From assembly GCF_013318015.2 (NCBI RefSeq), contig NZ_CP115842.1, positions 1,054,001-1,118,000 of the forward strand: a DNA stretch of 64,000 nucleotides, written 5' to 3'. A program made the translations under genes and the position numbers. Origin of the DNA: Agrobacterium tumefaciens (GTDB lineage: Bacteria > Pseudomonadota > Alphaproteobacteria > Rhizobiales > Rhizobiaceae). Positions 1-8,762 of the stretch are shown piece by piece; within the stretch, counting starts at the first letter, position 1, and each line of letters opens with the position of its first letter. The notes under the pieces are model-generated. The model was given only the letters and a program-made list of their open reading frames with translations. It was not told the origin of the DNA and ran no database searches.

Positions 1-20
1 TTTGTGCTGTCCTTTGCCAT
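1..20 (-). CDS. 5' end of an unidentified gene, cut by the window edge
   Basis: An ATG at 20-18 on the minus strand is preceded by a good ribosome-binding site (GGAGG, complement of about 26-30) at normal spacing. Only the first residues, MAKDST, are visible before the edge. That is too little to name a family. The call rests on the start signal alone. Confidence 0.35.
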
Positions 21-331
21 GTGATCCTCCGGCATAACGTGTTTTCCCTTCTTTAAAGGAAAACTATTTTAATTCAGAGGAAATTTTTACATCGCAGCAT
101 CGGTAAAGCCTGCGGAAGGTCAGTACGTCACCCTGCCATCGGAGAGGTCAAAGACGGCACCAGTATAGAGGCATTTCAGTGGACTACGGACACGCGCTGT
201 CCATCGTAGTCTTACGCAGATATTGAAGCTCACCTCTAACACGCCGCCAAGCGGTGCCAAGAATTACCCGGCACCGCTGGATTTCGAAAGGCCCTTCGAC
301 CAGTCAATGGCAAGAACCGTTCCTGCGGAGT
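21..331. other. Intergenic stretch without a convincing gene
   Basis: Positions 21-90 are AT-rich and probably hold the promoter of the gene leaving on the left. From about 90 to 331 composition returns to coding-like GC, but the frames are short and frequently interrupted, with no ribosome-binding site or recognisable domain. It could be an eroded gene remnant; nothing specific can be supported. Confidence 0.4.
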
Positions 332-703
332 TCAGGCTTCGACCAGCTCGCGAACATCATCAACGAGAAAATGCACGATCACATAGCGCGTCGTGTATTT
401 CTGACCGCTATCGGACACGCTCTCGACGCTGCCGCCGTCGGAGGGATGCCATTTCTGATAGTGAGGATTGTTGGCGATCAGCGTAATCGCCTTGCCCGAA
501 AACCTGCCGGTCAGCCGATAGCGAGCCTCTGCAAGATGCCAAATCTTTTCAAAATCCTGCTGGCTGATGCGGGCTTTCAAAGCCTTCTTGGATATCGTTT
601 CTTCGGGCGAACTGTCGTCGTGTGCCCCCGATGGAATATGCAGGTCAACCTCTTCCGCGCCGTCCAGCAGAAAGGCAAATTCGTCTGGCCACATCCGTCT
701 CAC
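332..703 (-). CDS. Hypothetical protein, 123 aa
   Basis: The start is GTG at 703-701, chosen because a strong GGGAGGAG ribosome-binding site lies 7 nt upstream. The product is a small, soluble, acidic protein with no signal peptide, no membrane segment and no motif I recognise. Its C-terminal half (RLTGRFSGKAITLIANN, then a serine-rich turn and YVIVHFLVDDV) alternates beta-strand-like segments. It stands alone, with about 300 bp on either side. The good ribosome-binding site and coding-like composition support it as real; the function is unknown. Confidence 0.6.
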   Translation of the reverse strand: MRRMWPDEFAFLLDGAEEVDLHIPSGAHDDSSPEETISKKALKARISQQDFEKIWHLAEARYRLTGRFSGKAITLIANNPHYQKWHPSDGGSVESVSDSGQKYTTRYVIVHFLVDDVRELVEA

Positions 704-1012
704 GTATCGCTCCTCCCAAAGCTTATCGTCCTACAACACAATTATGATAGCGCCTCTGCCGTAAGAGGCAATGGCGGATATCAACGAGCACTTGCCGGCA
801 TCCCAATTTTTCGGGAGCGTGGCCATGTGGGCCTCCAACAGGTGCTGAAGATCGCGGGTGGGACGCAACGAAATGGAAGCCAACGGCTATCTCAACCAGT
901 CTGCCTCCGCTGGCGCAAAGCGGCACCGGCTTCGCTAGCGGACTGCAGCATCAAAGCGACCAACGAATGAATCAGGCTATCTCGGAAAAATCTTACGGCT
1001 CAGCGTAAATTA
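704..1012. other. Intergenic stretch, no gene seen
   Basis: Between the hypothetical gene and tRNA-Ser I see only short overlapping frames on both strands, with no start signal or protein motif. The region just right of 720 should hold the promoter of the leftward hypothetical gene, but no clear -35/-10 pair is visible. Confidence 0.4.
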
Positions 1013-1102
1013 TGGCGGAGAGGGTGGGATTCGAACCCACGATACCCTTGCAGGTATGCCGCATTTCGAGTGCGGTGCATTCGACCACTCTGCCACCTCT
1101 CC
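1013..1102 (-). tRNA. tRNA-Ser (anticodon CGA)
   Basis: Read on the minus strand this is a class II tRNA. The acceptor stem is GGAGAGG/CCTCTCC with discriminator G and an encoded CCA (1015-1013). The anticodon stem CCGCA/TGCGG encloses loop CTCGAAA, giving anticodon CGA. A long variable arm and the T-arm GTTCGAATC follow. The length of 90 nt with CCA and the long variable arm fit tRNA-Ser. It reads codon UCG. Confidence 0.95.
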
Positions 1103-1132
1103 GCATGCGCGAACGCTTGCGTTGCGCGCTCC

Positions 1133-1161
1133 TCATAAACATCAATGGCGGGACTGACAAG
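1133..1161 (-). promoter_or_regulatory. Probable promoter of tRNA-Ser
   Basis: On the minus strand, CTTGTC (1161-1156) and TTATGA (1138-1133) are separated by exactly 17 bp and lie about 30 bp ahead of the tRNA 5' end. CTTGTC is close to the CTTGAC form of the -35 box seen in alphaproteobacteria. The position fits a short leader. Confidence 0.45.
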
Positions 1162-1299
1162 GGAAATTTCGTGTTTGTGTCACAAATTATTCGTCCCGGA
1201 CAAGGCTGTATAAATGCTTCGGCTTCTGGCCGTTTTGTGGATATTTTTCACGTGGCGCCACACGGCTTCACTCCTCCACGTCACATTCGGGCGGTGGCG

Positions 1300-2181
1300 T
1301 CACAGCTGGTGATAGCGACGTAAGATTTCCACGATCCGGTCATCCTGCTCCTGATCCGGCAGAAGGGCGGGTTGCCGGCTGGCGCCGACGGATGGGTCCT
1401 GAAGGTAAAGCGAGCGCTTGACCATGGCGGGCGCAAAACCGAGCGCATAGAGATCGGTGCGAAAATCCGTATAGATCGCCTGCTGGCGTTCGGCCTCAGC
1501 GATATCGCTGGCGTTGAAGGCATTGAGAATGCCGGCAAGTACATCCGGGAGCGCGTTGCCGAGGCCGGAGATGCAGCCGGCGGCACCGTTCTGCAACGAC
1601 CAGAGAACGAGATGATCCGGGCCGGAATAGACTTCGAAACCGGGCATCTCCTTTGCTACCTGTAGATAGGCTTCCAGCGTCTGCTGCGCACCGCCCGAAT
1701 CCTTGATGCCGGCAATGTTGCCATGGGCGGCAAGTTTGCGGGCGGTTTCCGGCTCTATGTGGTTCTGGGTTCGGGCGGGAATATCGTAAAGATAGACCGG
1801 TGTTTCGACGGCGTCGGCCACAGTCGAGAAATGGCGGATCAGCCCATCCTGGGTGCAGGCGATGAAGAAGGGTGTGATGACGGCAATACCGTCTACGCCG
1901 ATGCGGTCGAAGGCTTTGGCGAGTTGCAGCGTTTCGAAAGTGGCGGGCATGCCGGCGTTGACGATGACCTTCGCACGGCCCGCAACTTCGTCCACCACCT
2001 CTTCCGTCAGCCGGATTTTTTCTTCATGCGTCAGTGCGGTGAAATCGCCGTTAGTTCCGGCGCACATGATGTTGTTGCCGGCCGCCACCTGACGGCGCAC
2101 CTGCGCACGGGTCGCTTCGTAATTGATGGTTTCGTCCTCGTTGAAACAGGTCACGAGCGCGACGAAGGCTTGTTTGGTCAT
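1300..2181 (-). CDS. DapA/NanA-family class I lyase or aldolase
   Basis: A 293-aa TIM-barrel protein of the dihydrodipicolinate synthase / N-acetylneuraminate lyase family, which cleave or condense pyruvate-type substrates through a lysine Schiff base. Lys160 in GIKDSGG is the expected Schiff-base residue and Tyr132 in LYDIP the expected catalytic tyrosine. The carboxylate-binding loop reads AGTNGDF (41-47) rather than the GTTGE of true DapA, so this is a catabolic paralogue, not the lysine enzyme. ATG at 2181 overlaps the stop of the upstream ABC ATPase gene (ATGA), and GGAG lies 8 nt upstream. It is the last gene of an operon with a dipeptide-type transporter, so it probably acts on the imported compound. 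The substrate is unknown. Confidence 0.88.
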   Translation of the reverse strand: MTKQAFVALVTCFNEDETINYEATRAQVRRQVAAGNNIMCAGTNGDFTALTHEEKIRLTEEVVDEVAGRAKVIVNAGMPATFETLQLAKAFDRIGVDGIAVITPFFIACTQDGLIRHFSTVADAVETPVYLYDIPARTQNHIEPETARKLAAHGNIAGIKDSGGAQQTLEAYLQVAKEMPGFEVYSGPDHLVLWSLQNGAAGCISGLGNALPDVLAGILNAFNASDIAEAERQQAIYTDFRTDLYALGFAPAMVKRSLYLQDPSVGASRQPALLPDQEQDDRIVEILRRYHQL

Positions 2182-3818
2182 GAAAGAACTCCGCTTGGAT
2201 TTCCAATAGTGTGATCGGCATCGGCCGGACGCACAGACTGCATATCGGGGTCGGGATCGAGGCTGGCGGAAAGAAGTGCGCGCGTATAGGCCTCGCGCGG
2301 CGCTTCGAAAACCTGCCGGACAGTCCCGAATTCCACAACCTCTCCCCGCTGCATGACCATGACGTGATCGGCAAAATCGCGGACCACCGGCAGGTCATGC
2401 GCGATGAAGATGAAGGAGAGGCCCATTTCACGGCGCAGCTTGTCAAGAAGTGCAACAACCTGCGCCTGGACAGACACGTCGAGCGCCGAGACCGCTTCAT
2501 CGCAGATGATGAGCTTCGGCTCCAGCGCCAGCGCGCGGGCAATCGCGATCCTCTGCCGCTGCCCACCGGAAAACTGATGCGGATAACGGCGCATATGTTC
2601 CGGCGAGAGGCCGACCTGATGCAGCAATTCCGCGACCCGTTCGCGCCATTTCGCTTTGGGTAGTATGTCCGGATGGATCACCCAGGCTTCGGAAACCAGC
2701 TGGAACACAGTCATGCGGGGGTTCAGCGACTGGGTTGGATCCTGAAACACCATCTGTAAATCACGCCTGAGGGCAAAGAGTTCGGCAGGCGAAAGCTTGA
2801 AGAGATCACGCCCCTTCCACTCGGCGCTGCCGGCATCCGGCTCGTCGAGCCGGAGCAGAATGCGCGCGAGTGTCGATTTGCCGGAACCGCTTTCGCCAAC
2901 GACAGCTATGGTTTCCCCCGCCATAAGGTCAAAGGAAACGCCCTTCAGTGCCTCGAAAGCCCCATAACGTTTGCGCACATCGCGCACACGGAGGAGCGGT
3001 TCGCCGGTCGCATTCGGCTCGTGCATTTCGCCCCTGCCGGGGGCGGCGCTGATGAGCTTGCGGGTATAGGGATGCTTTGGGTTGCGATAGACCTCGCGAA
3101 CCGTGCCTGCCTCCACCAGCACGCCTTTTTCCATCACGACCACCCGGTCGGCGATTTCGGCGACGACGCCAAGATCATGGGTGATGATGAGAACGGCCAT
3201 ACCGGTTTCCCGCTGCAATTCCTTGAGCAGGGCAAGAACTTCAGCCTGAACCGTCACATCGAGTGCCGTGGTCGGCTCGTCGGCGATCAGGAGATCGGGC
3301 CGGAGCGCAAGCGCCATGGCGATCATCACACGCTGGCGCTGGCCGCCGGAAAATTCATGCGGATATTTCTTCAAGGCTCCGTCCGGATCAGGAATTCCAA
3401 CGCGCGCGACAAGCCGCCTCGCCTCCGCTTCGGCTTTCACCCTGTCCATTCCATGGGTGGTCATCGCCTCGCGGATCTGCCAGCCGACGGTATAGACCGG
3501 ATTGAGATGGCTGAGCGGGTCCTGAAAGATCATGGCGATGCGCCGCCCATTGATCTCGCGGCGTGGCTCAGCCGGCATTGTCAGAAGGTCTTTGCCATCA
3601 AGAAATATCTGGCCGCCGCTGATACGTCCGGGCGGCATGTCGATGAGGTTCATGATGGCCGAGGACGATACCGATTTGCCCGAGCCGCTTTCACCGAGGA
3701 TCGCAAGCGTTTCACCACGGTCGATATGATAGGAAACATCCTTCACCGCATGCACGACACCGCCTGCGGTGTGAAACTCCACGGAAAGGTTGCGCACATC
3801 GAGAAGATGGTCAGCCAT
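2178..3818 (-). CDS. Peptide/opine-type ABC transporter ATP-binding protein, fused DppD-DppF
   Basis: A 546-aa protein with two complete ABC domains in tandem. Domain 1 has Walker A GESGSGKS near residue 41, FSGGQRQR near 155 and Walker B ADEPTTALD. Domain 2 has Walker A GESGSGKST near 313, FSGGQRQR near 423 and CDEAVSALD. Each domain carries the C-terminal oligopeptide-transporter extension. It energises the permeases encoded immediately upstream, so one polypeptide supplies both nucleotide-binding sites. The start ATG at 3818 overlaps the end of the permease gene by 8 bp and the stop overlaps the DapA-family gene, indicating translational coupling. Such transporters import peptides, opines or glycosidic oligomers. 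Confidence 0.93.
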   Translation of the reverse strand: MADHLLDVRNLSVEFHTAGGVVHAVKDVSYHIDRGETLAILGESGSGKSVSSSAIMNLIDMPPGRISGGQIFLDGKDLLTMPAEPRREINGRRIAMIFQDPLSHLNPVYTVGWQIREAMTTHGMDRVKAEAEARRLVARVGIPDPDGALKKYPHEFSGGQRQRVMIAMALALRPDLLIADEPTTALDVTVQAEVLALLKELQRETGMAVLIITHDLGVVAEIADRVVVMEKGVLVEAGTVREVYRNPKHPYTRKLISAAPGRGEMHEPNATGEPLLRVRDVRKRYGAFEALKGVSFDLMAGETIAVVGESGSGKSTLARILLRLDEPDAGSAEWKGRDLFKLSPAELFALRRDLQMVFQDPTQSLNPRMTVFQLVSEAWVIHPDILPKAKWRERVAELLHQVGLSPEHMRRYPHQFSGGQRQRIAIARALALEPKLIICDEAVSALDVSVQAQVVALLDKLRREMGLSFIFIAHDLPVVRDFADHVMVMQRGEVVEFGTVRQVFEAPREAYTRALLSASLDPDPDMQSVRPADADHTIGNPSGVLS

Positions 3819-4734
3819 GTTTGCGGCCTTTCATTTCCAGCCGCCAGCGCTGCACGGGGTCGAGCGCAATGCGCAGCCAGTTGGACAGCAGGTTGAGCGA
3901 CAGGGTGGTGAGTATGATGGCAAGGCCCGGCCAGAAGGACAGCCACCAGGCATTGGTGAGGTACTGCCGCCCCTGCGAGATCATCAGGCCCCAGGTGATT
4001 TCCGGCGGCTGAATGCCGATACCAAGGAAAGACAGCGCGCTTTCCGCCAGCATCACATAGGCGAAATCGAGCGTCGCAAGCGTTGTCAGCGTCGGCAGGA
4101 CCACGGGTAGAATATGGCGGAACAGGATACGTTTGCCCGATGCGCCCATCACGCGCGCCGCCTGTACGAACATGCGTTCACGCACCTCCAGCACTTCGGC
4201 CCTTGTGGTGCGGATGTAAACGGGGATGCGGGTTATCGCCAGAACCAGCATCAGGTTGAGGATGGATGAGCCGAGCAGATAAAGCACGATGACCGCGATC
4301 AACAGTGACGGAAACGACATGATCACGTCCGCCAGCCTCATGATGATCTGGCCAACACGGTTGGAGGAAAAACCGGCGATCAGGCCAAGCACGGTGCCGG
4401 TGACGGCGGAAAGGAAAACGGCACCGGCGGCGATCATCAGTGTATTTTGCGTGGCGGCGACGATGCGCGCCAGCAGCGGGCGACCGAGCGCATCCGCCCC
4501 CAGCCAGAAATACCATTCGCGTTGCCATTGGAACGGGGCAAGGTTGCGTCCACGCAGGTTCTGCTTCGTCGCCAGCTCGCCAAGCCACGCCGGGCCGACA
4601 AAGGCGAGAATGATGACGACGATGAGGAAGATCGCGGCGCAGAGGGCGAATTTATCGGCCCACAACATGCGCAGCATGCGCGTTGCAAAGGATGGCTCAT
4701 CGATAATCTCTGTATCGGCGTTTGAAAGGCTCAT
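3811..4734 (-). CDS. ABC transporter permease, DppC type
   Basis: A 307-aa inner-membrane permease of the binding-protein-dependent transport family. An N-terminal membrane helix (near residues 30-55) and the DppC-type extracytoplasmic region precede the transmembrane domain, which carries the EAA-loop region ending in LSFLGIGIQPP and TWGLMI. The frame stays open to about 5370, but that extra part lies antisense-free over dppB and is not membrane-like. ATG at 4734 (MSLSNADTE) is chosen because GAGGAG lies upstream and it falls just after the stop of the first permease gene. Confidence 0.9.
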   Translation of the reverse strand: MSLSNADTEIIDEPSFATRMLRMLWADKFALCAAIFLIVVIILAFVGPAWLGELATKQNLRGRNLAPFQWQREWYFWLGADALGRPLLARIVAATQNTLMIAAGAVFLSAVTGTVLGLIAGFSSNRVGQIIMRLADVIMSFPSLLIAVIVLYLLGSSILNLMLVLAITRIPVYIRTTRAEVLEVRERMFVQAARVMGASGKRILFRHILPVVLPTLTTLATLDFAYVMLAESALSFLGIGIQPPEITWGLMISQGRQYLTNAWWLSFWPGLAIILTTLSLNLLSNWLRIALDPVQRWRLEMKGRKHG

Positions 4735-4748
4735 GGCTGAACGTCTCC

Positions 4749-5663
4749 TCAGTGCCGGATACGCGGATCGAGCAGCGCATAGGCGATATCGATCAGAAGA
4801 TTCATCAGGAAGATCGCAAGCGCGGTCACAAGAATTGCTGCCAGCACGACGTTGAAATCGCGCTGAAGAATGGAATCGATCATCAGCTTGCCAACCCCGG
4901 GGAAACCAAAGATGGTTTCGACGATGACTGCGCCGTTGAGAAGGCTTGCCGCCTGATCGCCGATGACGGTGATGACCGGTAGCATGGCGTTTCGCAAGGC
5001 GTGGATGAAGATGATCGGACCCGATTTCACACCCTTGGCGCGCGCCGTTTTGACATAGGCAGAGGACAACGCACCGATCATCGAGCCGCGCACCACCTGA
5101 ACGATGATGCCGAAGGGGCGCACGAACAGAACCGAGATCGGCAATATCCAGTGCAGCACCGAGCCGGTGCCGGAGGTGGGCAGCCAGGCGAGATTGACGG
5201 AAAACACCACGATCGCCACGATCGCGAGCCAGAAATCCGGCACGGAAGCGCCGATGAGCGAAATGGTGGAGGCCATGCGATCGAAGAAGCCACCGGAGCG
5301 GAAAGCGGCAAGCGAACCGACGACGATTGCTGCGGTGGTGACGAGGGACATGGTGATGACCGCAAGCCACAGCGTCCAGACGAAAGCCTCCAGCACCACA
5401 TCCAGCGCAGGGCGGGCTTTCCTGAGCGATTCACCCAGATCCCCCGTCATCACGTCGCCCGCGTAGCGCAGGAACTGCACCATCAGCGGATCGTTCAGCC
5501 CATGCAGCGCACGAAACTGCTGCTTCAATTCCTCCGAAGCCTCCACCGGCAAAAACAGCGCGGCCGGGTCGCCCGTCAGGCGGGAGAGGAAGAAAACCAT
5601 TACGATGAGGCCGATCAGGGAGATCAGGCTTGCAACGGAACGTTTTCGGATGAAGCTCAGCAT
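4749..5663 (-). CDS. ABC transporter permease, DppB type
   Basis: A 304-aa permease with the DppB family plan: an N-terminal helix (LISLIGLIVMVFFLSRLTGDPA), an extracytoplasmic stretch, then about five helices with the EAA loop (near residue 190-215) and the C-terminal ALLDPRIRH. It pairs with the DppC-type permease to form the channel. ATG at 5663 has a strong GGAGG 5 nt upstream. A hairpin and 73 bp separate it from the upstream solute-binding-protein gene. Confidence 0.9.
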   Translation of the reverse strand: MLSFIRKRSVASLISLIGLIVMVFFLSRLTGDPAALFLPVEASEELKQQFRALHGLNDPLMVQFLRYAGDVMTGDLGESLRKARPALDVVLEAFVWTLWLAVITMSLVTTAAIVVGSLAAFRSGGFFDRMASTISLIGASVPDFWLAIVAIVVFSVNLAWLPTSGTGSVLHWILPISVLFVRPFGIIVQVVRGSMIGALSSAYVKTARAKGVKSGPIIFIHALRNAMLPVITVIGDQAASLLNGAVIVETIFGFPGVGKLMIDSILQRDFNVVLAAILVTALAIFLMNLLIDIAYALLDPRIRH

Positions 5664-5687
5664 GGTTACCTCCGGTGTTCAGCACGA

Positions 5688-5709
5688 CGGCGAAGCTAAA
5701 GCTCCGCCG
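5688..5709 (-). terminator. Hairpin between solute-binding-protein gene and permease gene
   Basis: CGGCGAAGCT (5688-5697) and AGCTCCGCCG (5700-5709) form a 10-bp stem with one G-T pair. No T-run follows on the minus strand, so it is more likely a partial terminator or an mRNA 3'-end stabiliser for the binding-protein transcript than a full stop. Confidence 0.5.
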
Positions 5710-5736
5710 CCGCTCTTTGGCAGATGAAATACCGGC

Positions 5737-7245
5737 TTACTTGATGCCGATTTCCGAAAGCTGCAGCATCGAATTGGTGGCGATGGTGGGCTTGAAGTCC
5801 AGCCGTTCGGAGACGCGTGAGAAGCCAACCATGTGGAACAGCAGCACATCCGCCACGACATCGTCATGCAGGTAGGCGATGAGCTCGGACCAGAGCTTGG
5901 CGCGTTCATCGCCGACGGCTGCGGATGCTCGTTCGATCAAGTCATCCACCTTGGGGTCCGAGAAACCGGATTGCGTGCCCTTGGTGGCATATTTGAAGAA
6001 CATGGTGAAGGACGGATCACCCTTGGAATTGTCGTGCATGGCAGCGACGATCTGCGGTCCCCGGCCTTCCTTGAAAGGCTTGGAATAATAGCTTTCGTGC
6101 TCGGCCACTTCCACGAATTTGAGGTCGATCTTGAAGCCGACTTCCTGCAATTGCTGCTGGATCGCCTCCATGATCTCGGTGACATTAGGGAAGTTCGCAG
6201 TGCGCGCGATGATGGTGATCGGCGTATCCACCTTCACACCAGCAGCTTTTGCCTCCTCCAGCAACTTCTTCGCGCCATCAGGGTCGTAGGGGAAAACCTT
6301 GACATCAGGGTTCCAGCCGAGCGTGGTCGGCGGAACGAGTGCGGTGGCCAGCACAGCACCTTCGGGAACCAGCGTGCCGAGGAAAGCCTGCCGGTCGATG
6401 GCGAGGTTGAGTGCACGGCGCACCCGCACGTCATTCAGCGGCGCGATGTTGTGGTCGAGGCGCATGTAGACCGTCTCGCTGTCGAGATAGGAAAAGTCGG
6501 TCTTCGGGTTTGTCGCGTCGAGCTGCGAAATGGAGGGTGAAAGATCGGCTTCGCCGGTCTGCACCATGGCGGCGCGAACCGAGGGATCAGCTCGGAAAAG
6601 ATAGGTCGCTTCCGTCACCTGCGGCTTGGCGCCCCAATAGTCGTCACGTGCAGTCAAAACAATCTGCTGGCCCGGTGTCCAGTTGGTCAGCTTGTAAGGT
6701 CCGGTGCCAACAGGCTCGCGGATAAATTCCATCTTGGTTTCTTCGGGCACGATGGTGACGAGCGACATCAGGAGCGGCAGAATGGGCTGGGCTGGCTCTG
6801 TCTTGAAGTCGATCGTATGGTCGTCGACAATCGTGGGGGTGACGGTCATACCGCCGAAGTAACGACGGGATTCGCATGCATTCTTGTCGCTCATGATGCG
6901 CTCGAAGCTATGCTTGACATCCTTGGCATCGAAACCCGTGCCGTCGGAAAACTTCACGCCTTCACGCAGGTGGAAACGCCAGCTGCCATCCACGTTCTGC
7001 TCCCATTTTTCAGCGAGGCGCGGTTGCACGCCGTTCTTGCCGCGCACATCAAGCTCGGTCAGCGTCTCGCTGACATTTTCCATGATGATACGGCCAATAT
7101 TGGAGCGGGTCGCCATGCAAGGCTCCAGCAGGTCAGCCTCTTCCGCCAGCACGATCTTGATCGGCCCCGACGCCGCAAGCGCCGGCGAAACCGCGGCGCT
7201 AAGGCAACCCATAACAAGGGCGCCCGCAATCAATGACTTCTTCAT
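5737..7245 (-). CDS. Periplasmic solute-binding protein, family 5 (peptide/nickel/opine type)
   Basis: A 502-aa extracellular solute-binding protein. ATG at 7245 is chosen over the longer frame because GGAGGAGA lies 5 nt upstream and the protein then begins with a typical signal peptide: MKK, a hydrophobic core (SLIAGALVMGCLSAAV) and a cleavage site near ALAASG. Family 5 features include the YGG-like RRYFGGMT region and the C-terminal ligand lobe. The mature protein would capture the substrate for the DppBC-type permeases downstream. It opens the leftward operon and shares a 320-bp regulatory region with the rightward propeller/PdxA operon. The ligand cannot be read from the sequence. Confidence 0.92.
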   Translation of the reverse strand: MKKSLIAGALVMGCLSAAVSPALAASGPIKIVLAEEADLLEPCMATRSNIGRIIMENVSETLTELDVRGKNGVQPRLAEKWEQNVDGSWRFHLREGVKFSDGTGFDAKDVKHSFERIMSDKNACESRRYFGGMTVTPTIVDDHTIDFKTEPAQPILPLLMSLVTIVPEETKMEFIREPVGTGPYKLTNWTPGQQIVLTARDDYWGAKPQVTEATYLFRADPSVRAAMVQTGEADLSPSISQLDATNPKTDFSYLDSETVYMRLDHNIAPLNDVRVRRALNLAIDRQAFLGTLVPEGAVLATALVPPTTLGWNPDVKVFPYDPDGAKKLLEEAKAAGVKVDTPITIIARTANFPNVTEIMEAIQQQLQEVGFKIDLKFVEVAEHESYYSKPFKEGRGPQIVAAMHDNSKGDPSFTMFFKYATKGTQSGFSDPKVDDLIERASAAVGDERAKLWSELIAYLHDDVVADVLLFHMVGFSRVSERLDFKPTIATNSMLQLSEIGIK

Positions 7246-7565
7246 TCCGTTCTCCTCCCAGATCAGAAATTCAGCAACATGGCGGCGTGCCGCAAGAGGC
7301 ATTCAAAAGCCCCGTCTCCTGCATTGAGGAGCATGGCGTGCGGATGATCGTCTCCTCCACCCGTTATCAAAGCATCGACGCTATCACATTTTTTGTCAAA
7401 TTATTTTTCAGAAGGATTTTTTATTGAGACTTAGTACAGAAGTTTTATGTTTATAAAACATACACTTATTTTAATTCATCAAAAATTTTCGGACGTCCTT
7501 TTGTCTTAAATAAACTTGACAACTTTTTGAATATGCCATTTTCATCAGACCAAGAGGAGACCACG
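7246..7565. promoter_or_regulatory. Divergent AT-rich regulatory region with a palindrome
   Basis: This 320-bp gap separates two divergent catabolic operons and is strikingly AT-rich from about 7380 to 7530. It contains a perfect inverted repeat, TATGTTT-ATA-AAACATA (7446-7462). A TTGACA at 7516-7521 could be the -35 of the rightward operon; no good -10 is evident. The ribosome-binding site AAGAGGAG (7552-7559) fixes the rightward start at 7566. The palindrome is a candidate operator for the nearby GntR-family regulator. Confidence 0.55.
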
Positions 7566-8762
7566 ATGACCCCTGATGACATTGCTCACGCCATGACCGG
7601 AGCCATCCATGCCGTTTCGGAAAACCGGCACGAAGCGTTCCTGCCATCGCCGATGATCCAGAACCATGCGAGCTTTCTGCACCTTCTGCAGGACGGCACC
7701 CTGCTGTGCGCCTGGTTTGGCGGAACGCTGGAGGGAAAATCGGATATTTCGATCTTCGCGTCCGCGCTCACACCCGGCGCGAGCCGGTGGGGAGCGCCGC
7801 AGCGCCTGAGCAACGATCCCGCCCATTCCGAACAGAATCCGGTTATTTTCACCGCACCTGATGGCACTCTCTGGCTGTTTCACACCGCCCAGCCATCCGG
7901 CAATCAGGACGAATGCCGCATCCGCATGGCGCGGGTCGTCCACGACCCGGCAACGCCGGAAAAGCTGTCCGCCGAAGATGGCCGTTTTCTCGATCTTCCG
8001 AAAGGCTGCTTCATCCGTGCGCCGCTTCGCATCCGCGATGACGGCGCATGGCTTCTGCCGATCTTCCGCTGCGTCCAACGCCCCGGCCAGAAATGGAACG
8101 GCAGCCACGATACCGCAGCACTCGGCATATCGAAAGACAACGGCCTCACATGGCAATTGCAGGAGCTGGCGGGCTCGACCGGCTGCGTTCATATGAGCCC
8201 GGTTGCGGGCGCGAATGGGCGCTACTCCGCTTTTTTTCGCCGCCGTCAGGCCGATCTCGTTTACCGCACGGAAAGCACAGATGGCGGTCGCTCATGGACA
8301 GAACCGCTGCCGACCGACGTACCGAACAATAATTCCTCCATCGCCGCGATCAGGCTCGCACACGGCAGGCTGGCGATGATCTGCAACCCCATCAACGCCG
8401 CGCAATCCAGCGACCGTCGCGCCTCGCTTTATGACGAACTGGGCGAGGAAGACGACAGACCGGATGCCGATCCGAGCGGTGGATGTGTGCCCATATGGGG
8501 CGTGCCGCGCGCGCCGGTTTCCATCTGCCTGTCCGATGACGACGGCCGCAGCTTTCCTACCCGGATTTTGATCGAGGACGGGCCGGGCACCTGCCTGTCC
8601 AACGATTCGACCGACGGCCGCAATCTGGAAATGTCCTATCCATGGCTTCTGGAGGCAGCGGACGGTACCCTGCACGCAAGCTACACCTATCATCGCCGCG
8701 CAATCAAATATGTCCGGCTGGCGCCCGGCTGGGCAGACGCCAAGGACGGGAGAATCGGATGA
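7566..8762 (+). CDS. BNR/Asp-box beta-propeller enzyme (sialidase-like family)
   Basis: A 398-aa protein of the sialidase-like BNR superfamily. Asp-box repeats S-x-D-x-G-x-x-W occur as SKDNGLTW and STDGGRSW, with a third, SDDDGRSF, near the C-terminus; these cap blades of a six- or seven-bladed propeller. The N-terminal [21 protein letters not shown] motif is typical of the BNR_2 subgroup, which also includes glycoside lyases. There is no signal peptide, so it acts in the cytoplasm after uptake. ATG at 7566 is favoured by AAGAGGAG 6 nt upstream. The stop overlaps the pdxA-family start. True sialidase activity is doubtful because no other sialic acid genes are present; hydrolase or lyase action on an imported glycoside is the better guess. 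Confidence 0.8.
   Translation: MTPDDIAHAMTGAIHAVSENRHEAFLPSPMIQNHASFLHLLQDGTLLCAWFGGTLEGKSDISIFASALTPGASRWGAPQRLSNDPAHSEQNPVIFTAPDGTLWLFHTAQPSGNQDECRIRMARVVHDPATPEKLSAEDGRFLDLPKGCFIRAPLRIRDDGAWLLPIFRCVQRPGQKWNGSHDTAALGISKDNGLTWQLQELAGSTGCVHMSPVAGANGRYSAFFRRRQADLVYRTESTDGGRSWTEPLPTDVPNNNSSIAAIRLAHGRLAMICNPINAAQSSDRRASLYDELGEEDDRPDADPSGGCVPIWGVPRAPVSICLSDDDGRSFPTRILIEDGPGTCLSNDSTDGRNLEMSYPWLLEAADGTLHASYTYHRRAIKYVRLAPGWADAKDGRIG

Noticed and set aside
1252..1261. GTGGCGCCAC palindrome downstream of the DapA-family gene as terminator
   Set aside because: A 10-bp palindrome has no loop and there is no T-run in the correct place; it cannot form a stable terminator hairpin.
4735..5370. Extended N-terminus for the DppC-type permease
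   Set aside because: The frame is open upstream but runs within the DppB gene in another frame, has low-complexity basic sequence and lacks membrane segments; ATG 4734 with its ribosome-binding site is preferred.
7566..8762. Annotation of the propeller protein as a genuine sialidase
   Set aside because: Asp boxes are shared by many propeller families; there is no signal peptide, and no sialic acid kinase, epimerase or deaminase genes lie nearby.
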